The translations under genes were made by a program, and so were the position numbers. The notes under the pieces are model-generated. The model worked only from the letters and a program-made list of their open reading frames with translations, was not told the origin of the DNA and did no database searches. Shown here one piece after another: positions 26,272 through 35,286 of a DNA stretch of 64,000 bases. The stretch is from Clostridia bacterium (lineage in GTDB: Bacteria; Bacillota; Clostridia; Christensenellales; CAG-917), in NCBI GenBank assembly GCA_017618055.1, contig JAFZVB010000018.1, forward strand, positions 1-64,000. Reading direction: 5' to 3'. Positions within the stretch are counted from its first letter, which is position 1. Each line of letters starts with the position of its first letter.

Positions 26272-27051
26272 ATGGTACTAACAATTCTCTTGGGTGTATT
26301 ATTCACATTGTTGGGCTTTGTATTTGCCAGTTTCTTTGGAGTGGTAATATGCAGAGTTCCAAATGGAGAGAGCATTGTTAAACCAGCTTCACACTGTGAT
26401 AGTTGTGGACACGTCCTTAAATGGTATGAAAACATTCCAATACTTAGTTACATTTTCTTGGGTGGAAAGTGTAAAGAGTGTAAGGCAAGGATACCAGTAT
26501 TCTTCTTTATCTACGAGATACTTGGAGGACTAACAATATGTCTTGCTTACGTACAGTTTGGATTGAGTATAAATTTCTTATTCGCTAGTTTAATAACACT
26601 AATCCTGTTGTTAATTGGTGGATATGATTATAAAACCAACACAATACTAGATATCTTCTGGATTATCTTTTTAGCACTAACGATTGGTTGGTTTGTGTAC
26701 AGAATAGTGGTGTTGAACCATGTATGGTGGCATTACTTGGTTGGTGCAGCTGCTCTTGGTGGATTCTTCTTGCTTATAAAGGTAGTGTTCTATCTTATAA
26801 AGAAAGTGGATGTACTGGGAACAGGAGATGTAATATTCATGGCTGTGGCTGGATTACTGCTTGGATACAAGACAATACTTATAGCTGTGGTAGTTGCATC
26901 TATAGTGGGATGTATCATTGAGTTGAGCCTCATTGCTGCAAAGAAGAAAGACAGAGAAAGTCCTATACCATTCTGCCCATATTTAGCACTTGGTGTGTTT
27001 GTGGCAATGGTATACGGAGAAAGCATAGTAAATCTAATAATAGGAGGATAG
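26272..27051 (+). CDS. pilD: Type IV prepilin peptidase (A24 family)
   Basis: 259 residues, about eight membrane helices. An N-terminal domain carries two zinc-binding Cys pairs (C-D-S-C-G ... C-K-E-C). The two catalytic aspartates lie in G-G-Y-D-Y-K-T-N and in the G-x-G-D motif (G-T-G-D-V-I-F-M). It cleaves the class III leader of all prepilins here and probably N-methylates the new Phe. It is full-length and bifunctional in appearance. The gene sits between the PilX-like gene (9-bp gap) and pilC (3-bp gap). Confidence 0.95.
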   Translation: MVLTILLGVLFTLLGFVFASFFGVVICRVPNGESIVKPASHCDSCGHVLKWYENIPILSYIFLGGKCKECKARIPVFFFIYEILGGLTICLAYVQFGLSINFLFASLITLILLLIGGYDYKTNTILDIFWIIFLALTIGWFVYRIVVLNHVWWHYLVGAAALGGFFLLIKVVFYLIKKVDVLGTGDVIFMAVAGLLLGYKTILIAVVVASIVGCIIELSLIAAKKKDRESPIPFCPYLALGVFVAMVYGESIVNLIIGG

Positions 27052-27054
27052 TGG

Positions 27055-28260
27055 ATGGCTTTATTTTCGTGCAAAGTTATTAACGAAGTAGGAAAAGAAG
27101 AGAAGCGTATACAAGAAGCTAATGACGAGAAAAGTCTACGTGTTATTTTAAAAGAGCAAAATCTTGTTCTAGTTAAAGCAACTAAGCTTAAAGAAAAACA
27201 ACCAAATCTTTTCTTAGCTGTATCATCTAGAGTTAAACCTCAAGAAGTTATCTTATTCTTGAGACAATTCTCCGTTATGATCAACTCATCCACATCTATT
27301 TCGGATGCACTTAATGCATTGAAACAACAGAACTATTCCAAACCATTTAAGAAGGTATTAATGGACGTACACAATAGTGTATTAAGTGGTATGTTACTTT
27401 CTGAGGCATTTGAAAAACACCCAGAAGTGTTCCCTTCTTTCTTTGTAGAGATGGTTGCAATTGGTGAAGTTTCTTCAAGTTTGGATAGTGTCTTAAAGTC
27501 TATGGCAGACTATTATGAAAGCAACCAAAGAATGAAGAAGAAGAGTAGAACAGCAATGGTATATCCAATCATGCTATTTGTAATGCTCTTTGTTGTTGTA
27601 GTTTTCTTATCCTTTGTAATTCTTCCTCAGTTTGCAGATATGTTCGCAGCATTTGATGGAACTGTACCTAAGATTACTGTAGCTGTACTCGCAATATCCG
27701 AATTCATACGAAATAATATTCTGTATTTGATAACTGGAATATTTGGTGGTGTATTACTTATCTTATTATTCTTCACAACACCACCAGGACAAAGAGTACT
27801 AGACTGGTTAAAGATCTATACACCAATTATTGGAAGGGTTAACAAGGCAATTATTACGGCAAGGTTTACAAGAGCATTCATCATTCTTCTAAGAAGTGGC
27901 ATGAACATAACAGACTGTATGGATAACCTTAAGAGAATACTTGGAAACAGTTTCTACCAAGACAAATTCCAGTATGCAATAGATGAAGTAAAGAGAGGCA
28001 AAAAGATAGCAGAGTCTATAGAAAGAACGGGCTTATTCCCAAAGATGCTTACAGAAATGATAGCAGTTGGTGAAAAGAGTGGCAATTTAGATGAAGTGTT
28101 AGAATCCACTGCATTGTTCTATGACACACAAGTTGAATCTGCTATTTCTAAAGCAACAGCAGCACTAGAACCAACAATGATTATCTTGCTTGGTGCTGTA
28201 GTTGCATTGGTATTACTCTCCGTTTACTTACCAATGATAGACATGTATAACACAATTTAG
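27055..28260 (+). CDS. pilC: Type IV pilus inner-membrane platform protein (PilC/GspF)
   Basis: 401 residues. An N-terminal region is followed by two T2SSF domains (about 65-190 and 268-390), each with the helical bundle and membrane segment. The signatures F-L-R-Q-F-S-V-M-I-N-S and G-M-N-I-T-D-C-M are typical, as is G-E-K-S-G-N-L-D-E-V-L. It links the PilB ATPase to the growing pilus. The ATG is 7 bp after AGGAGG, which straddles the previous stop. Confidence 0.94.
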   Translation: MALFSCKVINEVGKEEKRIQEANDEKSLRVILKEQNLVLVKATKLKEKQPNLFLAVSSRVKPQEVILFLRQFSVMINSSTSISDALNALKQQNYSKPFKKVLMDVHNSVLSGMLLSEAFEKHPEVFPSFFVEMVAIGEVSSSLDSVLKSMADYYESNQRMKKKSRTAMVYPIMLFVMLFVVVVFLSFVILPQFADMFAAFDGTVPKITVAVLAISEFIRNNILYLITGIFGGVLLILLFFTTPPGQRVLDWLKIYTPIIGRVNKAIITARFTRAFIILLRSGMNITDCMDNLKRILGNSFYQDKFQYAIDEVKRGKKIAESIERTGLFPKMLTEMIAVGEKSGNLDEVLESTALFYDTQVESAISKATAALEPTMIILLGAVVALVLLSVYLPMIDMYNTI

Positions 28261-28271
28261 TGGAGGAATAA

Positions 28272-29975
28272 ATGGTTAATTCAAGTTTAAAAGAATTTTT
28301 ACTAACCAAGGGAGTAATTGAGGAAAGTGCTCTAGAAGAGGCTTATCAAGTTGCTCTTAAAAATGGGTCCTTACTATATAACGAATTAGTAAGACTCAAG
28401 GTTATGGATGAGAAGGAGCTCTTTAAGTTACTTGCAGACTTCTTCAAGATGGATTATAAGTTTGCTCAATTATCCGAGCTCAACTTTGATCTTATTAGAA
28501 AGTTCCCTTTGGACAAGTTAGATGAATACAAGGCATTACCATTATATGAAGATGGAAATACAATAGTTTTTATTCTTTCAAATCCATTCAGGGTTGAAGA
28601 AGTTAAAGAATTCAGCAAATACACAAGCAAGAAGATTCAATGTGCTCTTATAGAGCAAACACAAATGGACTTGCTTATTAGATATGCAGACAACAAGATA
28701 TTACAAGCAACGGCTCTTAATGATTTTATGTCCAATGACTCCACTAACGATATAACATCTACAGCAGACGGTCAATATATAGTTGAAGCACCTATTATTA
28801 AACTTTGTGACTCTATTTTAAGAGATGCAGTTAATAGAGGAGCATCCGATATTCATATTGAACCATTTGAAGAAAAGGTAACTATTAGATTTAGAATAGA
28901 TGGAAAGTTACAAATAATTGATGAAATTCAACAAGCATATTACCAATCCATCCTTGCTAGATTTAAGATTATGGCAGAGATGAATATTGCAGAAAGAAGA
29001 GTACCACAAGATGGAAAGATTACTCTTGAAATAGGGGAGAAAAAATTTGACTTCCGTGTATCTACAATTCCAACGCTATTTGGAGAGAAGATGGTTATCC
29101 GTATTTATGACGTAACTCTTACATCATCATCCCTTGCAAATCTTGGTATGTCTGATGTCCAAGAAAAGTTAGTTTTAGAGATGATACACCGTCCACATGG
29201 GATACTTCTTTTAACTGGGCCAACAGGAAGTGGAAAGTCTACATCCTTATATACCTTCTTGAGATATTTAAACAATGCAGACACAAACATCATTACAGTT
29301 GAAGATCCTGTTGAAAACCAAATAGATGGTATTAACCAAGTACAAGTTAATCCAAAGGCAAACTTAACATTTGCTTCTGCATTACGTTCCATTTTAAGAC
29401 AAGACCCCAACATCATAATGATTGGTGAAATAAGAGACGAAGAGACAGTTCAAATTGCTACAAGAGCAGCTATTACAGGACACTTGGTATTATCTACAAT
29501 TCACGCCAACAATTCATGTGGTGTTGTTACACGTTTAATTAATATGGGAATACCACAATACTTAGTTGCAGACTCACTCCTTGGTGTTATATCTCAAAGA
29601 CTTGTTAGAAAACTTTGTCCGGAGTGTAAGAAGGAGCATGAAACAACAAAGGCTGAAATGGCTATGTTAGGAATTAATAAGCCAGCAAAGATATATGAAC
29701 CATGCGGATGCCAAGCTTGTAATTATACAGGGTACAGTGGCCGTACTGGTGTATTTGAATTGCTTGTATGTAATCCTAAGATAAGAGAAACAATTATGTC
29801 TCCTAACTTTACTAGTGAGCTCCTTGAAAAAGAAGCAAACATACCAAGCATTTTAGTACATGCAAGAGATAGGGTACTTAATGGTATTACATCTATGGAT
29901 GAATACAAAGAGATTAGTGATTACATTGATACAAGTGCACTTGAAGAAGAAGTTGAGAGGGATCAAAACAAATGA
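28272..29975 (+). CDS. pilB: Pilus assembly ATPase (PilB/GspE)
   Basis: 567 residues. An N-terminal MshEN-type domain (~1-145) binds nucleotide or cyclic-di-GMP in some relatives. The ATPase core carries Walker A G-P-T-G-S-G-K-S near 316, the Asp box 'IIMIGEIRDEETVQIA', and the His box 'AAITGHLVLSTIHANN'. A zinc-binding four-Cys module (C-P-E-C ... C-G-C-Q-A-C) is diagnostic of extension ATPases rather than PilT. The last bases overlap the response regulator gene (ATGA), tying regulation to assembly in a single transcript. Confidence 0.95.
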   Translation: MVNSSLKEFLLTKGVIEESALEEAYQVALKNGSLLYNELVRLKVMDEKELFKLLADFFKMDYKFAQLSELNFDLIRKFPLDKLDEYKALPLYEDGNTIVFILSNPFRVEEVKEFSKYTSKKIQCALIEQTQMDLLIRYADNKILQATALNDFMSNDSTNDITSTADGQYIVEAPIIKLCDSILRDAVNRGASDIHIEPFEEKVTIRFRIDGKLQIIDEIQQAYYQSILARFKIMAEMNIAERRVPQDGKITLEIGEKKFDFRVSTIPTLFGEKMVIRIYDVTLTSSSLANLGMSDVQEKLVLEMIHRPHGILLLTGPTGSGKSTSLYTFLRYLNNADTNIITVEDPVENQIDGINQVQVNPKANLTFASALRSILRQDPNIIMIGEIRDEETVQIATRAAITGHLVLSTIHANNSCGVVTRLINMGIPQYLVADSLLGVISQRLVRKLCPECKKEHETTKAEMAMLGINKPAKIYEPCGCQACNYTGYSGRTGVFELLVCNPKIRETIMSPNFTSELLEKEANIPSILVHARDRVLNGITSMDEYKEISDYIDTSALEEEVERDQNK

Positions 29976-30625
29976 GACTATTAATAATAGATGACGATGA
30001 ATCCATATTACAAAATCTTGTAAGTGATGTTAAAGCACTATATCCAGATTTGCATGTTATAGCATATAGTGACTATGACAAACTTATGGAGAACTTAGAA
30101 CACATAGATTACCAATATGTTCTTTCAGATATATTCATTGGAAATACAAATGGGCTTGAGGTTCATAATACCATTTCCAAGGATGGAAAGATTCCTGTTG
30201 TTTATATGTCTGGAGCTGACCCATCTACATATGATGTATATGATGCACCACATGTTTACTTTCTATCAAAACCAATTGAAATAGAGAAGTTGCAAAAAGC
30301 ATTGGACAAGATGATTAACTATGACCAAATGCTAAAAATAAAGACAGCAGGAAAGGAAAGTTTTGTAAACCTAAATACAATTATGTATTTAGAAAGTGAC
30401 AAACGTATTGTTCATATTGTTACAACAACAAAGATTTACAATACCTATGCAAAGTTAGATGAATATGATTATCTCAAACTAAAAGGATTCGTCCGTATTG
30501 GAAAGAGTACTATTGTAAACAAGAGTTATATTCAGGGCAAAAAGAGAGATAGTGTAATTCTAACAAATGGAGAAGAAAAAACTATTACAAGGAGATACCA
30601 AAAGGACATAGATGATAGTATCTAG
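29972..30625 (+). CDS. LytTR-family response regulator (AgrA-like)
   Basis: 217 residues. The receiver domain (1-115) has the acidic pocket I-I-D-D-D-E at 5-10, probable phospho-Asp53 (V-L-S-D-I-F) and Lys100 (S-K-P). A LytTR DNA-binding domain (about 120-215) has F-V-N-L-N-T-I-M-Y-L-E-S and the C-terminal 'FVRIGKSTIVNKSYI' element. It starts within the pilB stop and ends within the kinase gene. It most likely controls the pilus genes, possibly the pilin promoter at ~31950. Confidence 0.93.
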   Translation: MRLLIIDDDESILQNLVSDVKALYPDLHVIAYSDYDKLMENLEHIDYQYVLSDIFIGNTNGLEVHNTISKDGKIPVVYMSGADPSTYDVYDAPHVYFLSKPIEIEKLQKALDKMINYDQMLKIKTAGKESFVNLNTIMYLESDKRIVHIVTTTKIYNTYAKLDEYDYLKLKGFVRIGKSTIVNKSYIQGKKRDSVILTNGEEKTITRRYQKDIDDSI

Positions 30626-31871
30626 AGTATTAATGTGCTTAACAATTCTTCTATTGGATGCAACTATCATTAGAAGATTAAAAGATGACAAGTGGTATAA
30701 GTATTTCTTGCTTATTCCATCAATTCTTTTTATAGCATTAATAGCAGCTAGAGCATATGATTTTGTTATCCCAGTTGGTGAGTATACTTGGAACGTAGAC
30801 ATGGTTTTTGCACTATTTATAGTGGAGGCAATAAACCTAGTATATGTAAAGTTTATAGCCAAGAAAGAAGTACATTTTAGTGAATGGATCATTCTTCCAG
30901 CGATTATAATTATAGATTTCTTTATTAAGATTATTTGGGGTGTATTTACACAGAGCGGATTCAATTACTATAACACTCCATTTGCAGATAACTATTCACA
31001 GGTATTGTTCTTAGTAAGTTATATATTTGCCTTATATACAACAATCTTCCTTCTCCTAATTCAAGACTGGGGGAAAGGTATTTGGGCAACAAAAGCAATT
31101 CTTATTCTTTTTGGATATATCATCGCTTTTACTTTGATGATGGTACAAACAGCTGTAAACATCTTAATTAGAGGACACCAATTAAGCATTGCTTTGATTG
31201 CAGTATTTGTAACTATTTTCTTATTGGTTGTTCTTATGGTGCTGTTCCTTGTTTATGAAATAAACAAATGGTATCAAAAAGAGAAAGCAAAACAAAAGAG
31301 CGCAATGGAACAAATGGAAGGATATTATGACAAGCAACTCTTACTCAACCAAGAGGAACTTATAAAGCTTAAACATGATATGAACAACTTCTTAGAAATT
31401 ATTCGTTTAAAGGATGAAGAAACATATCAAGAGTTAAAGGATAGGGTTCAAAAATACAATGCAGTTTATTTCTGCAAAGATGATCTCTTAAATAAGATTC
31501 TCGTTCTAAAGGTTAGTGAAGGAAAAGAGAAAGGAGTTCAGTTCAATATTAACATTAATTTAAAAGAAGAAATTCCAATGTCTAATGTAGACAAGATATC
31601 TTTATTTACCAATATCCTAGACAATGCTATACAAGGAGCAATTAATAGTTATCATAAACTTGTGAACCTAGATTTGTCTTACGTAGACAATCAACTTAGC
31701 ATATCTTTAGTAAACTCCTGTGACACACTTAAGAGCAAGCCAGACAAGGTTTATCATGGCAAGGGAAAAGAAATAATTAAGGATATCTTAAAGAAGCACA
31801 ATGGGGAAAGTAATGTATATTATGCCAACCAAATGTACTCTTTAGAAATAACCTTATCTTTCCAAAAATAA
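30612..31871 (+). CDS. AgrC-like sensor histidine kinase (GHKL)
   Basis: 419 residues. Six or seven membrane helices span 1-215, with no large outside domain, as in peptide-sensing AgrC/ComD kinases. A helical linker and the phospho-acceptor box K-L-K-H-D-M-N-N-F (His about 255) follow. The GHKL ATP domain has the N-box F-T-N-I-L-D-N-A-I-Q-G and the G-box G-K-G-K-E-I-I-K-D. The gene overlaps the response regulator gene by 14 bp; AAGGA is 5 bp before the ATG. No agrB or agrD is found nearby, so the signal is unknown. Confidence 0.9.
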   Translation: MIVSRVLMCLTILLLDATIIRRLKDDKWYKYFLLIPSILFIALIAARAYDFVIPVGEYTWNVDMVFALFIVEAINLVYVKFIAKKEVHFSEWIILPAIIIIDFFIKIIWGVFTQSGFNYYNTPFADNYSQVLFLVSYIFALYTTIFLLLIQDWGKGIWATKAILILFGYIIAFTLMMVQTAVNILIRGHQLSIALIAVFVTIFLLVVLMVLFLVYEINKWYQKEKAKQKSAMEQMEGYYDKQLLLNQEELIKLKHDMNNFLEIIRLKDEETYQELKDRVQKYNAVYFCKDDLLNKILVLKVSEGKEKGVQFNININLKEEIPMSNVDKISLFTNILDNAIQGAINSYHKLVNLDLSYVDNQLSISLVNSCDTLKSKPDKVYHGKGKEIIKDILKKHNGESNVYYANQMYSLEITLSFQK

Positions 31872-31910
31872 CATTCATTTTGTTTTTTATTTCACAAATC
31901 CTAAATTATA

Positions 31911-31962
31911 TGCACACGTGTGCAATGTGGTATGGAAATTAGTAATCTAAAAAGATTATACT
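31911..31962 (+). promoter_or_regulatory. Pilin promoter region with perfect 14-bp palindrome
   Basis: TGCACACGTGTGCA at 31911-31924 is a perfect palindrome. A second inverted repeat, TAATCT-N4-AGATTA, lies at 31943-31958, and a -10-like TATACT at 31957-31962. There is no good -35 17 bp upstream of the -10, which fits a promoter needing an activator. The palindrome is centred about 50 bp before the expected start. Confidence 0.5.
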
Positions 31963-32001
31963 ATTTAATGCATATTATGTATTAATAGGAGGCAAGAAAT
32001 A

Positions 32002-32475
32002 ATGAACAAAAAGAAAGCATTTACACTCGTTGAATTATTAGTTGTAATCGCAATCATTGCAGTTCTTGCAACAGCAGGTATTGTTGGTTATACAGTATTT
32101 ACAGAGAAAGCAAAAAAATCCAATGCAGAATCTGAATTAAGCCAAGTAAAAACTTTAATTCAAGCAGAAGATTTTGAAAACAATTATTTTGAAATTGCTG
32201 GTGGAGCAATAACATTCTCAGGATTATATTATGTCGCAGATGAAATCGCATTAACAGGCGAAGATGAACAATTAGTTTCTACAATCGGTTCAAATGCAGC
32301 ATATACTGCAGCATTAAAGTATATCTTTGAAAACTCTGCAGATGAAGAATTAGCAGCATTAAAAGATAATGTAAGTTATGATTCCGGAAAGATTGTTTTA
32401 ATTAGCACATCAAACAGCAAATATCAAGCAGCATGGGATCTCGCAACAGATACTATCGTTGGTTCAAAAAGATAA
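32002..32475 (+). CDS. Major type IV pilin
   Basis: 157 residues. A short leader M-N-K-K-K-A precedes F-T-L-V-E-L-L-V-V-I-A-I-I-A-V-L-A-T-A-G-I-V-G-Y-T-V-F. This is cleaved before Phe, with Glu at +5. The size, the strong AGGAGG ribosome site and the separate promoter suggest it is the main fibre subunit. The domain is Ala/Ser/Glu-rich with no Cys pair. It is separated from the kinase gene by a 130-bp regulatory region and followed 36 bp later by the giant pilin. Confidence 0.9.
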   Translation: MNKKKAFTLVELLVVIAIIAVLATAGIVGYTVFTEKAKKSNAESELSQVKTLIQAEDFENNYFEIAGGAITFSGLYYVADEIALTGEDEQLVSTIGSNAAYTAALKYIFENSADEELAALKDNVSYDSGKIVLISTSNSKYQAAWDLATDTIVGSKR

Positions 32476-32511
32476 TTAAAATTTAAAATATATTTTAAAG
32501 GAGAAGCAATT

Positions 32512-34350
32512 ATGAAAAACTTAAAGAAAAAAGCTTTTACACTCGTTGAATTGTTAGTAGTTATTGCTATTATCGCAATTCTCGCAGTTGCTGGCGTAGT
32601 TGGTTATGTTGTATTCACAAAGAAAGCACAACAATCCAATGATACATCATTAGTTTCACAACTTAATGAATATATGGCAGCAGCAAGTTCAACAGACGAT
32701 ATCAACACAGTTACAGATGCAAGAAATCTTTTAATAGAAGATGGTATTGACCTTGCTTCATTAAAACTCACAGCAAAAGGATATAGAGCAGCTTTTGATA
32801 TCACAAGCAAAAAATTTGTTAAAGTTAATAAAGAATCCCCAGAAGATTACTCTGGTAATGCAGAAGATTTATTTGTATTTGTTTCAAATGAAGCAGATGC
32901 AACAACATTCACAAATGCTGGATATAGTGTATATCTTCAAAATGGATTCAATGCTGCAACATTAAATGTTAAGAGTGGTGTTGATGTAGGTGAAAACAAT
33001 GGTATTTCAGCAATCAATTACACAAGTACAGATACAAAAGAAGTAGTTATTCGTACAAATAGTTACACAACTAATGTTACAGTAAATACAAAGGGTTCTG
33101 TACAACACTATGGCAATGTTGGTAAACTCACAATTGAAGAAGTTGCAATGTCTTCATTCCATGAATTTGGTAAAGTTAGAACAGCAGAAATCATTAAAGG
33201 AAATTTTGTAATAGAAGAAAAGGCAGTTGTTACATTAGTATCAGTTAAAGCAGAAACAGCAGGACAAGTAAAGATTGATATTGATAATCAAGGTACTGTA
33301 GAAGTAGTTGCTGGCGATGCAACAAAATATGAAGTTACTTCAACCAAAAAAGCTACTGAAACAATCGATGCAGTTATTGCTGATAATACATTAGCAATAG
33401 TTGATGGTGTTGCAAAGACATCTTTAGCAGCAGAAGATTTTGGAGATGGAAAGAAAGTTGTTTTACTTAAAGACTTTGATTCAACTGAAATCGCATTAGG
33501 TTCTTGTGAAGTAGTTGGTAATATGACAAAACTTAAGGCATCTATTTCTGGAGATAAGACTATTGTCTTAAAGAATATCCATTCAACAAATATTACAGTT
33601 GGTGCATTTGTTGGAAGTTTAACCTTAGATGGTGGATTCCTTGAATGTCAAGGATCAAACGATCAAAATGCAGCTATTAAGATTAGTAATGGTTATGGTA
33701 CATATGTATTTAAGAATATGACAGTTGCTGCAAATACAAATAAAGCCATCAAGATTTCTAAAGCAAAGAGTGTTACTATTGAAAACTGCATTTTTGATGC
33801 AACAAATTTGGATAGTACTGTTGATGTAGCAGGTGCTTTCACAGCAAGATCACTTGCAGCAATTGATATTCAAGAGCAAAATGGCGCAACAGGCAAGATG
33901 ACAGTTGTAATAACTGGTAATACCTTCAAGGATATACCACAAGGTGCTATTACTGGTGGTGTAGCAGATTCAGATACAGCAGGCGCAGTAAAGATTAAGA
34001 CTGAAAAGGCTGAGAGATCTTCTGGTTTTGCAAAGGTCACAATTAGCAACAATACATTTATAAATAACTATCGTGATGTTGTTGTTGGATGTAATGTATA
34101 TAAGACCACAACATCTACAAAGGAACAAGCAGATATGGATGCAGCAGACAATACAGTAGCAGCACCAGTTTGGGAAATCAAAAACAATACAACAACATTA
34201 ACAGCAGAAGTTGTTGCAAATAGAGCAACATTAACATATTATAACAATAGTGATCTTTCTGCATCAATAGCAGAAAAAGTTGGAAGAATCGAAGGTGGAT
34301 GTGCAGTATTTGAAACAGCAAGATCAGCACGTAGTTGGTTAAATGCATAA
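32512..34350 (+). CDS. Giant pilin: prepilin N-terminus fused to a ~500-residue beta-helix-like domain
   Basis: 612 residues. The first 45 (K-K-K-A then F-T-L-V-E-L-L-V-V-I-A-I-I-A-I-L-A-V-A-G-V-V-G-Y) are nearly identical in layout to the major pilin and carry the peptidase site. After a ~60-residue pilin-like part, the rest is a long run of short beta strands. It looks like a right-handed beta-helix in its second half: 'KSVTIENCIFDAT', 'VVITGNTFKDI', 'AKVTISNNTFINN', each with the I-x-N/G-N-T/C-F pattern of pectate-lyase-like coils. No catalytic motif is evident. It is probably inserted in or at the tip of the pilus to display an adhesive domain. It shares the pilin promoter and ends at a strong terminator. 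Confidence 0.85.
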   Translation: MKNLKKKAFTLVELLVVIAIIAILAVAGVVGYVVFTKKAQQSNDTSLVSQLNEYMAAASSTDDINTVTDARNLLIEDGIDLASLKLTAKGYRAAFDITSKKFVKVNKESPEDYSGNAEDLFVFVSNEADATTFTNAGYSVYLQNGFNAATLNVKSGVDVGENNGISAINYTSTDTKEVVIRTNSYTTNVTVNTKGSVQHYGNVGKLTIEEVAMSSFHEFGKVRTAEIIKGNFVIEEKAVVTLVSVKAETAGQVKIDIDNQGTVEVVAGDATKYEVTSTKKATETIDAVIADNTLAIVDGVAKTSLAAEDFGDGKKVVLLKDFDSTEIALGSCEVVGNMTKLKASISGDKTIVLKNIHSTNITVGAFVGSLTLDGGFLECQGSNDQNAAIKISNGYGTYVFKNMTVAANTNKAIKISKAKSVTIENCIFDATNLDSTVDVAGAFTARSLAAIDIQEQNGATGKMTVVITGNTFKDIPQGAITGGVADSDTAGAVKIKTEKAERSSGFAKVTISNNTFINNYRDVVVGCNVYKTTTSTKEQADMDAADNTVAAPVWEIKNNTTTLTAEVVANRATLTYYNNSDLSASIAEKVGRIEGGCAVFETARSARSWLNA

Positions 34351-34372
34351 TCTAAGATTCTAGGTTAAAATT

Positions 34373-34402
34373 AAAACTCCCTTGGTTCGCCAAGGGGGTT
34401 TT
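34373..34402 (+). terminator. Bidirectional terminator ending the pilin and nagB transcripts
   Basis: A 13-bp stem AAAACTCCCTTGG / CCAAGGGGGTTTT closes a TTCG loop, with T-rich flanks. Confidence 0.85.
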
Positions 34403-34428
34403 ATTTATGGTCTGTTAATATTTAAATA

Positions 34429-35160
34429 TTAAAGAAGAGATGCGGCGTCTTTATCTAAGATAAGTAAAACGTTGTCATGCTTTTGGAGAATGGATGCAGG
34501 GCAAGATTCGTCAATTGGACCCTTAACACAGTCTCTAACGGCCTTTGCTTTGTTTATGCCTGTTGCTATGAGTATTATCTTGTCTGAGTCTATAATCTCG
34601 GATAACCCCATTGTAATGGCTTGCTTTGGTACTTCCTTTATGGAAGTAAAGAAACGGGAGTTATCTCTAATGGTACTTGCAGATAAAGATACTACATGGG
34701 TCGTGGAATCAAAAGGTGTTCCTGGTTCGTTGAAACCAATGTGTCCATTAGATCCTATACCTAATATTTGGATATCTCTATGGTTTTCTTCTAGGAGTTT
34801 ATGATATCTTGCACATTCTCCTTTTAAATCCTTTAAAACACCATTAGGGAAGTTAATATTGTCTGGATTAATATCAATATTGTTAAATAGGTTTACATCC
34901 ATGAAGTATCTGTAACTTTGGTTGTGCTTGGAACCAAGTCCTTTGTACTCGTCTAGATTGAATGTAATAACATCTTTGTACGAGGTTTTCTTTTTCTTAT
35001 AATCTTCTACCATTGCATTATATAATGGTAAAGGAGAAGATCCTGTTGGGAAACAAATAACAGAATTTGGCTTCTTTTTAAGCGTTTCTTTAATAGAATC
35101 TAGAGCAACTTTTGCAGTGTCATTGGCACTTCCAACAACTACTATCCTCATATTTTTCAC
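34429..35160 (-). CDS. nagB: Glucosamine-6-phosphate deaminase
   Basis: 243 residues. It converts glucosamine-6-phosphate to fructose-6-phosphate and ammonia. It has the N-terminal C-F-P-T-G-S-S-P loop, F-N-L-D-E-Y with the catalytic Asp, and 'GIGSNGHIGFNEPG' with the catalytic His and Glu. The length is normal for the Gram-positive short form, which lacks the allosteric lid of the E. coli enzyme. ATG at 35160 follows AGGGG; a second Met three codons on is possible. Divergent from galE. No nagA or PTS gene is in the window. Confidence 0.95.
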   Translation of the reverse strand: MKNMRIVVVGSANDTAKVALDSIKETLKKKPNSVICFPTGSSPLPLYNAMVEDYKKKKTSYKDVITFNLDEYKGLGSKHNQSYRYFMDVNLFNNIDINPDNINFPNGVLKDLKGECARYHKLLEENHRDIQILGIGSNGHIGFNEPGTPFDSTTHVVSLSASTIRDNSRFFTSIKEVPKQAITMGLSEIIDSDKIILIATGINKAKAVRDCVKGPIDESCPASILQKHDNVLLILDKDAASLL

Positions 35161-35180
35161 CCCTTATCATTTATATCAAA

Positions 35181-35209
35181 ATTATAACAAGTCACTATAT
35201 TAAAATCAA
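35181..35209 (-). promoter_or_regulatory. nagB promoter
   Basis: Minus strand TTGATT (35209-35204), 17-bp spacer, TATAAT (35186-35181). Confidence 0.75.
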
Positions 35210-35223
35210 TACTCGTTATGGTG

Positions 35224-35252
35224 TTGTAAATTGTGGTTATTTGTATTATTAT
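35224..35252 (+). promoter_or_regulatory. galE promoter
   Basis: TTGTAA (35224-35229), 17-bp spacer, TATTAT (35247-35252). AAAGAGG follows before the ATG at 35287. It is back-to-back with the nagB promoter, 15 bp apart. Confidence 0.6.
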
Positions 35253-35286
35253 TAATATAAATAAAAATATCTTAAAGAGGTAGAAA

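Noticed and set aside
29972..32001. Complete Agr quorum-sensing system
   Set aside because: Only the AgrA-like and AgrC-like genes are present; no AgrB peptidase or AgrD-like peptide frame was seen around them.
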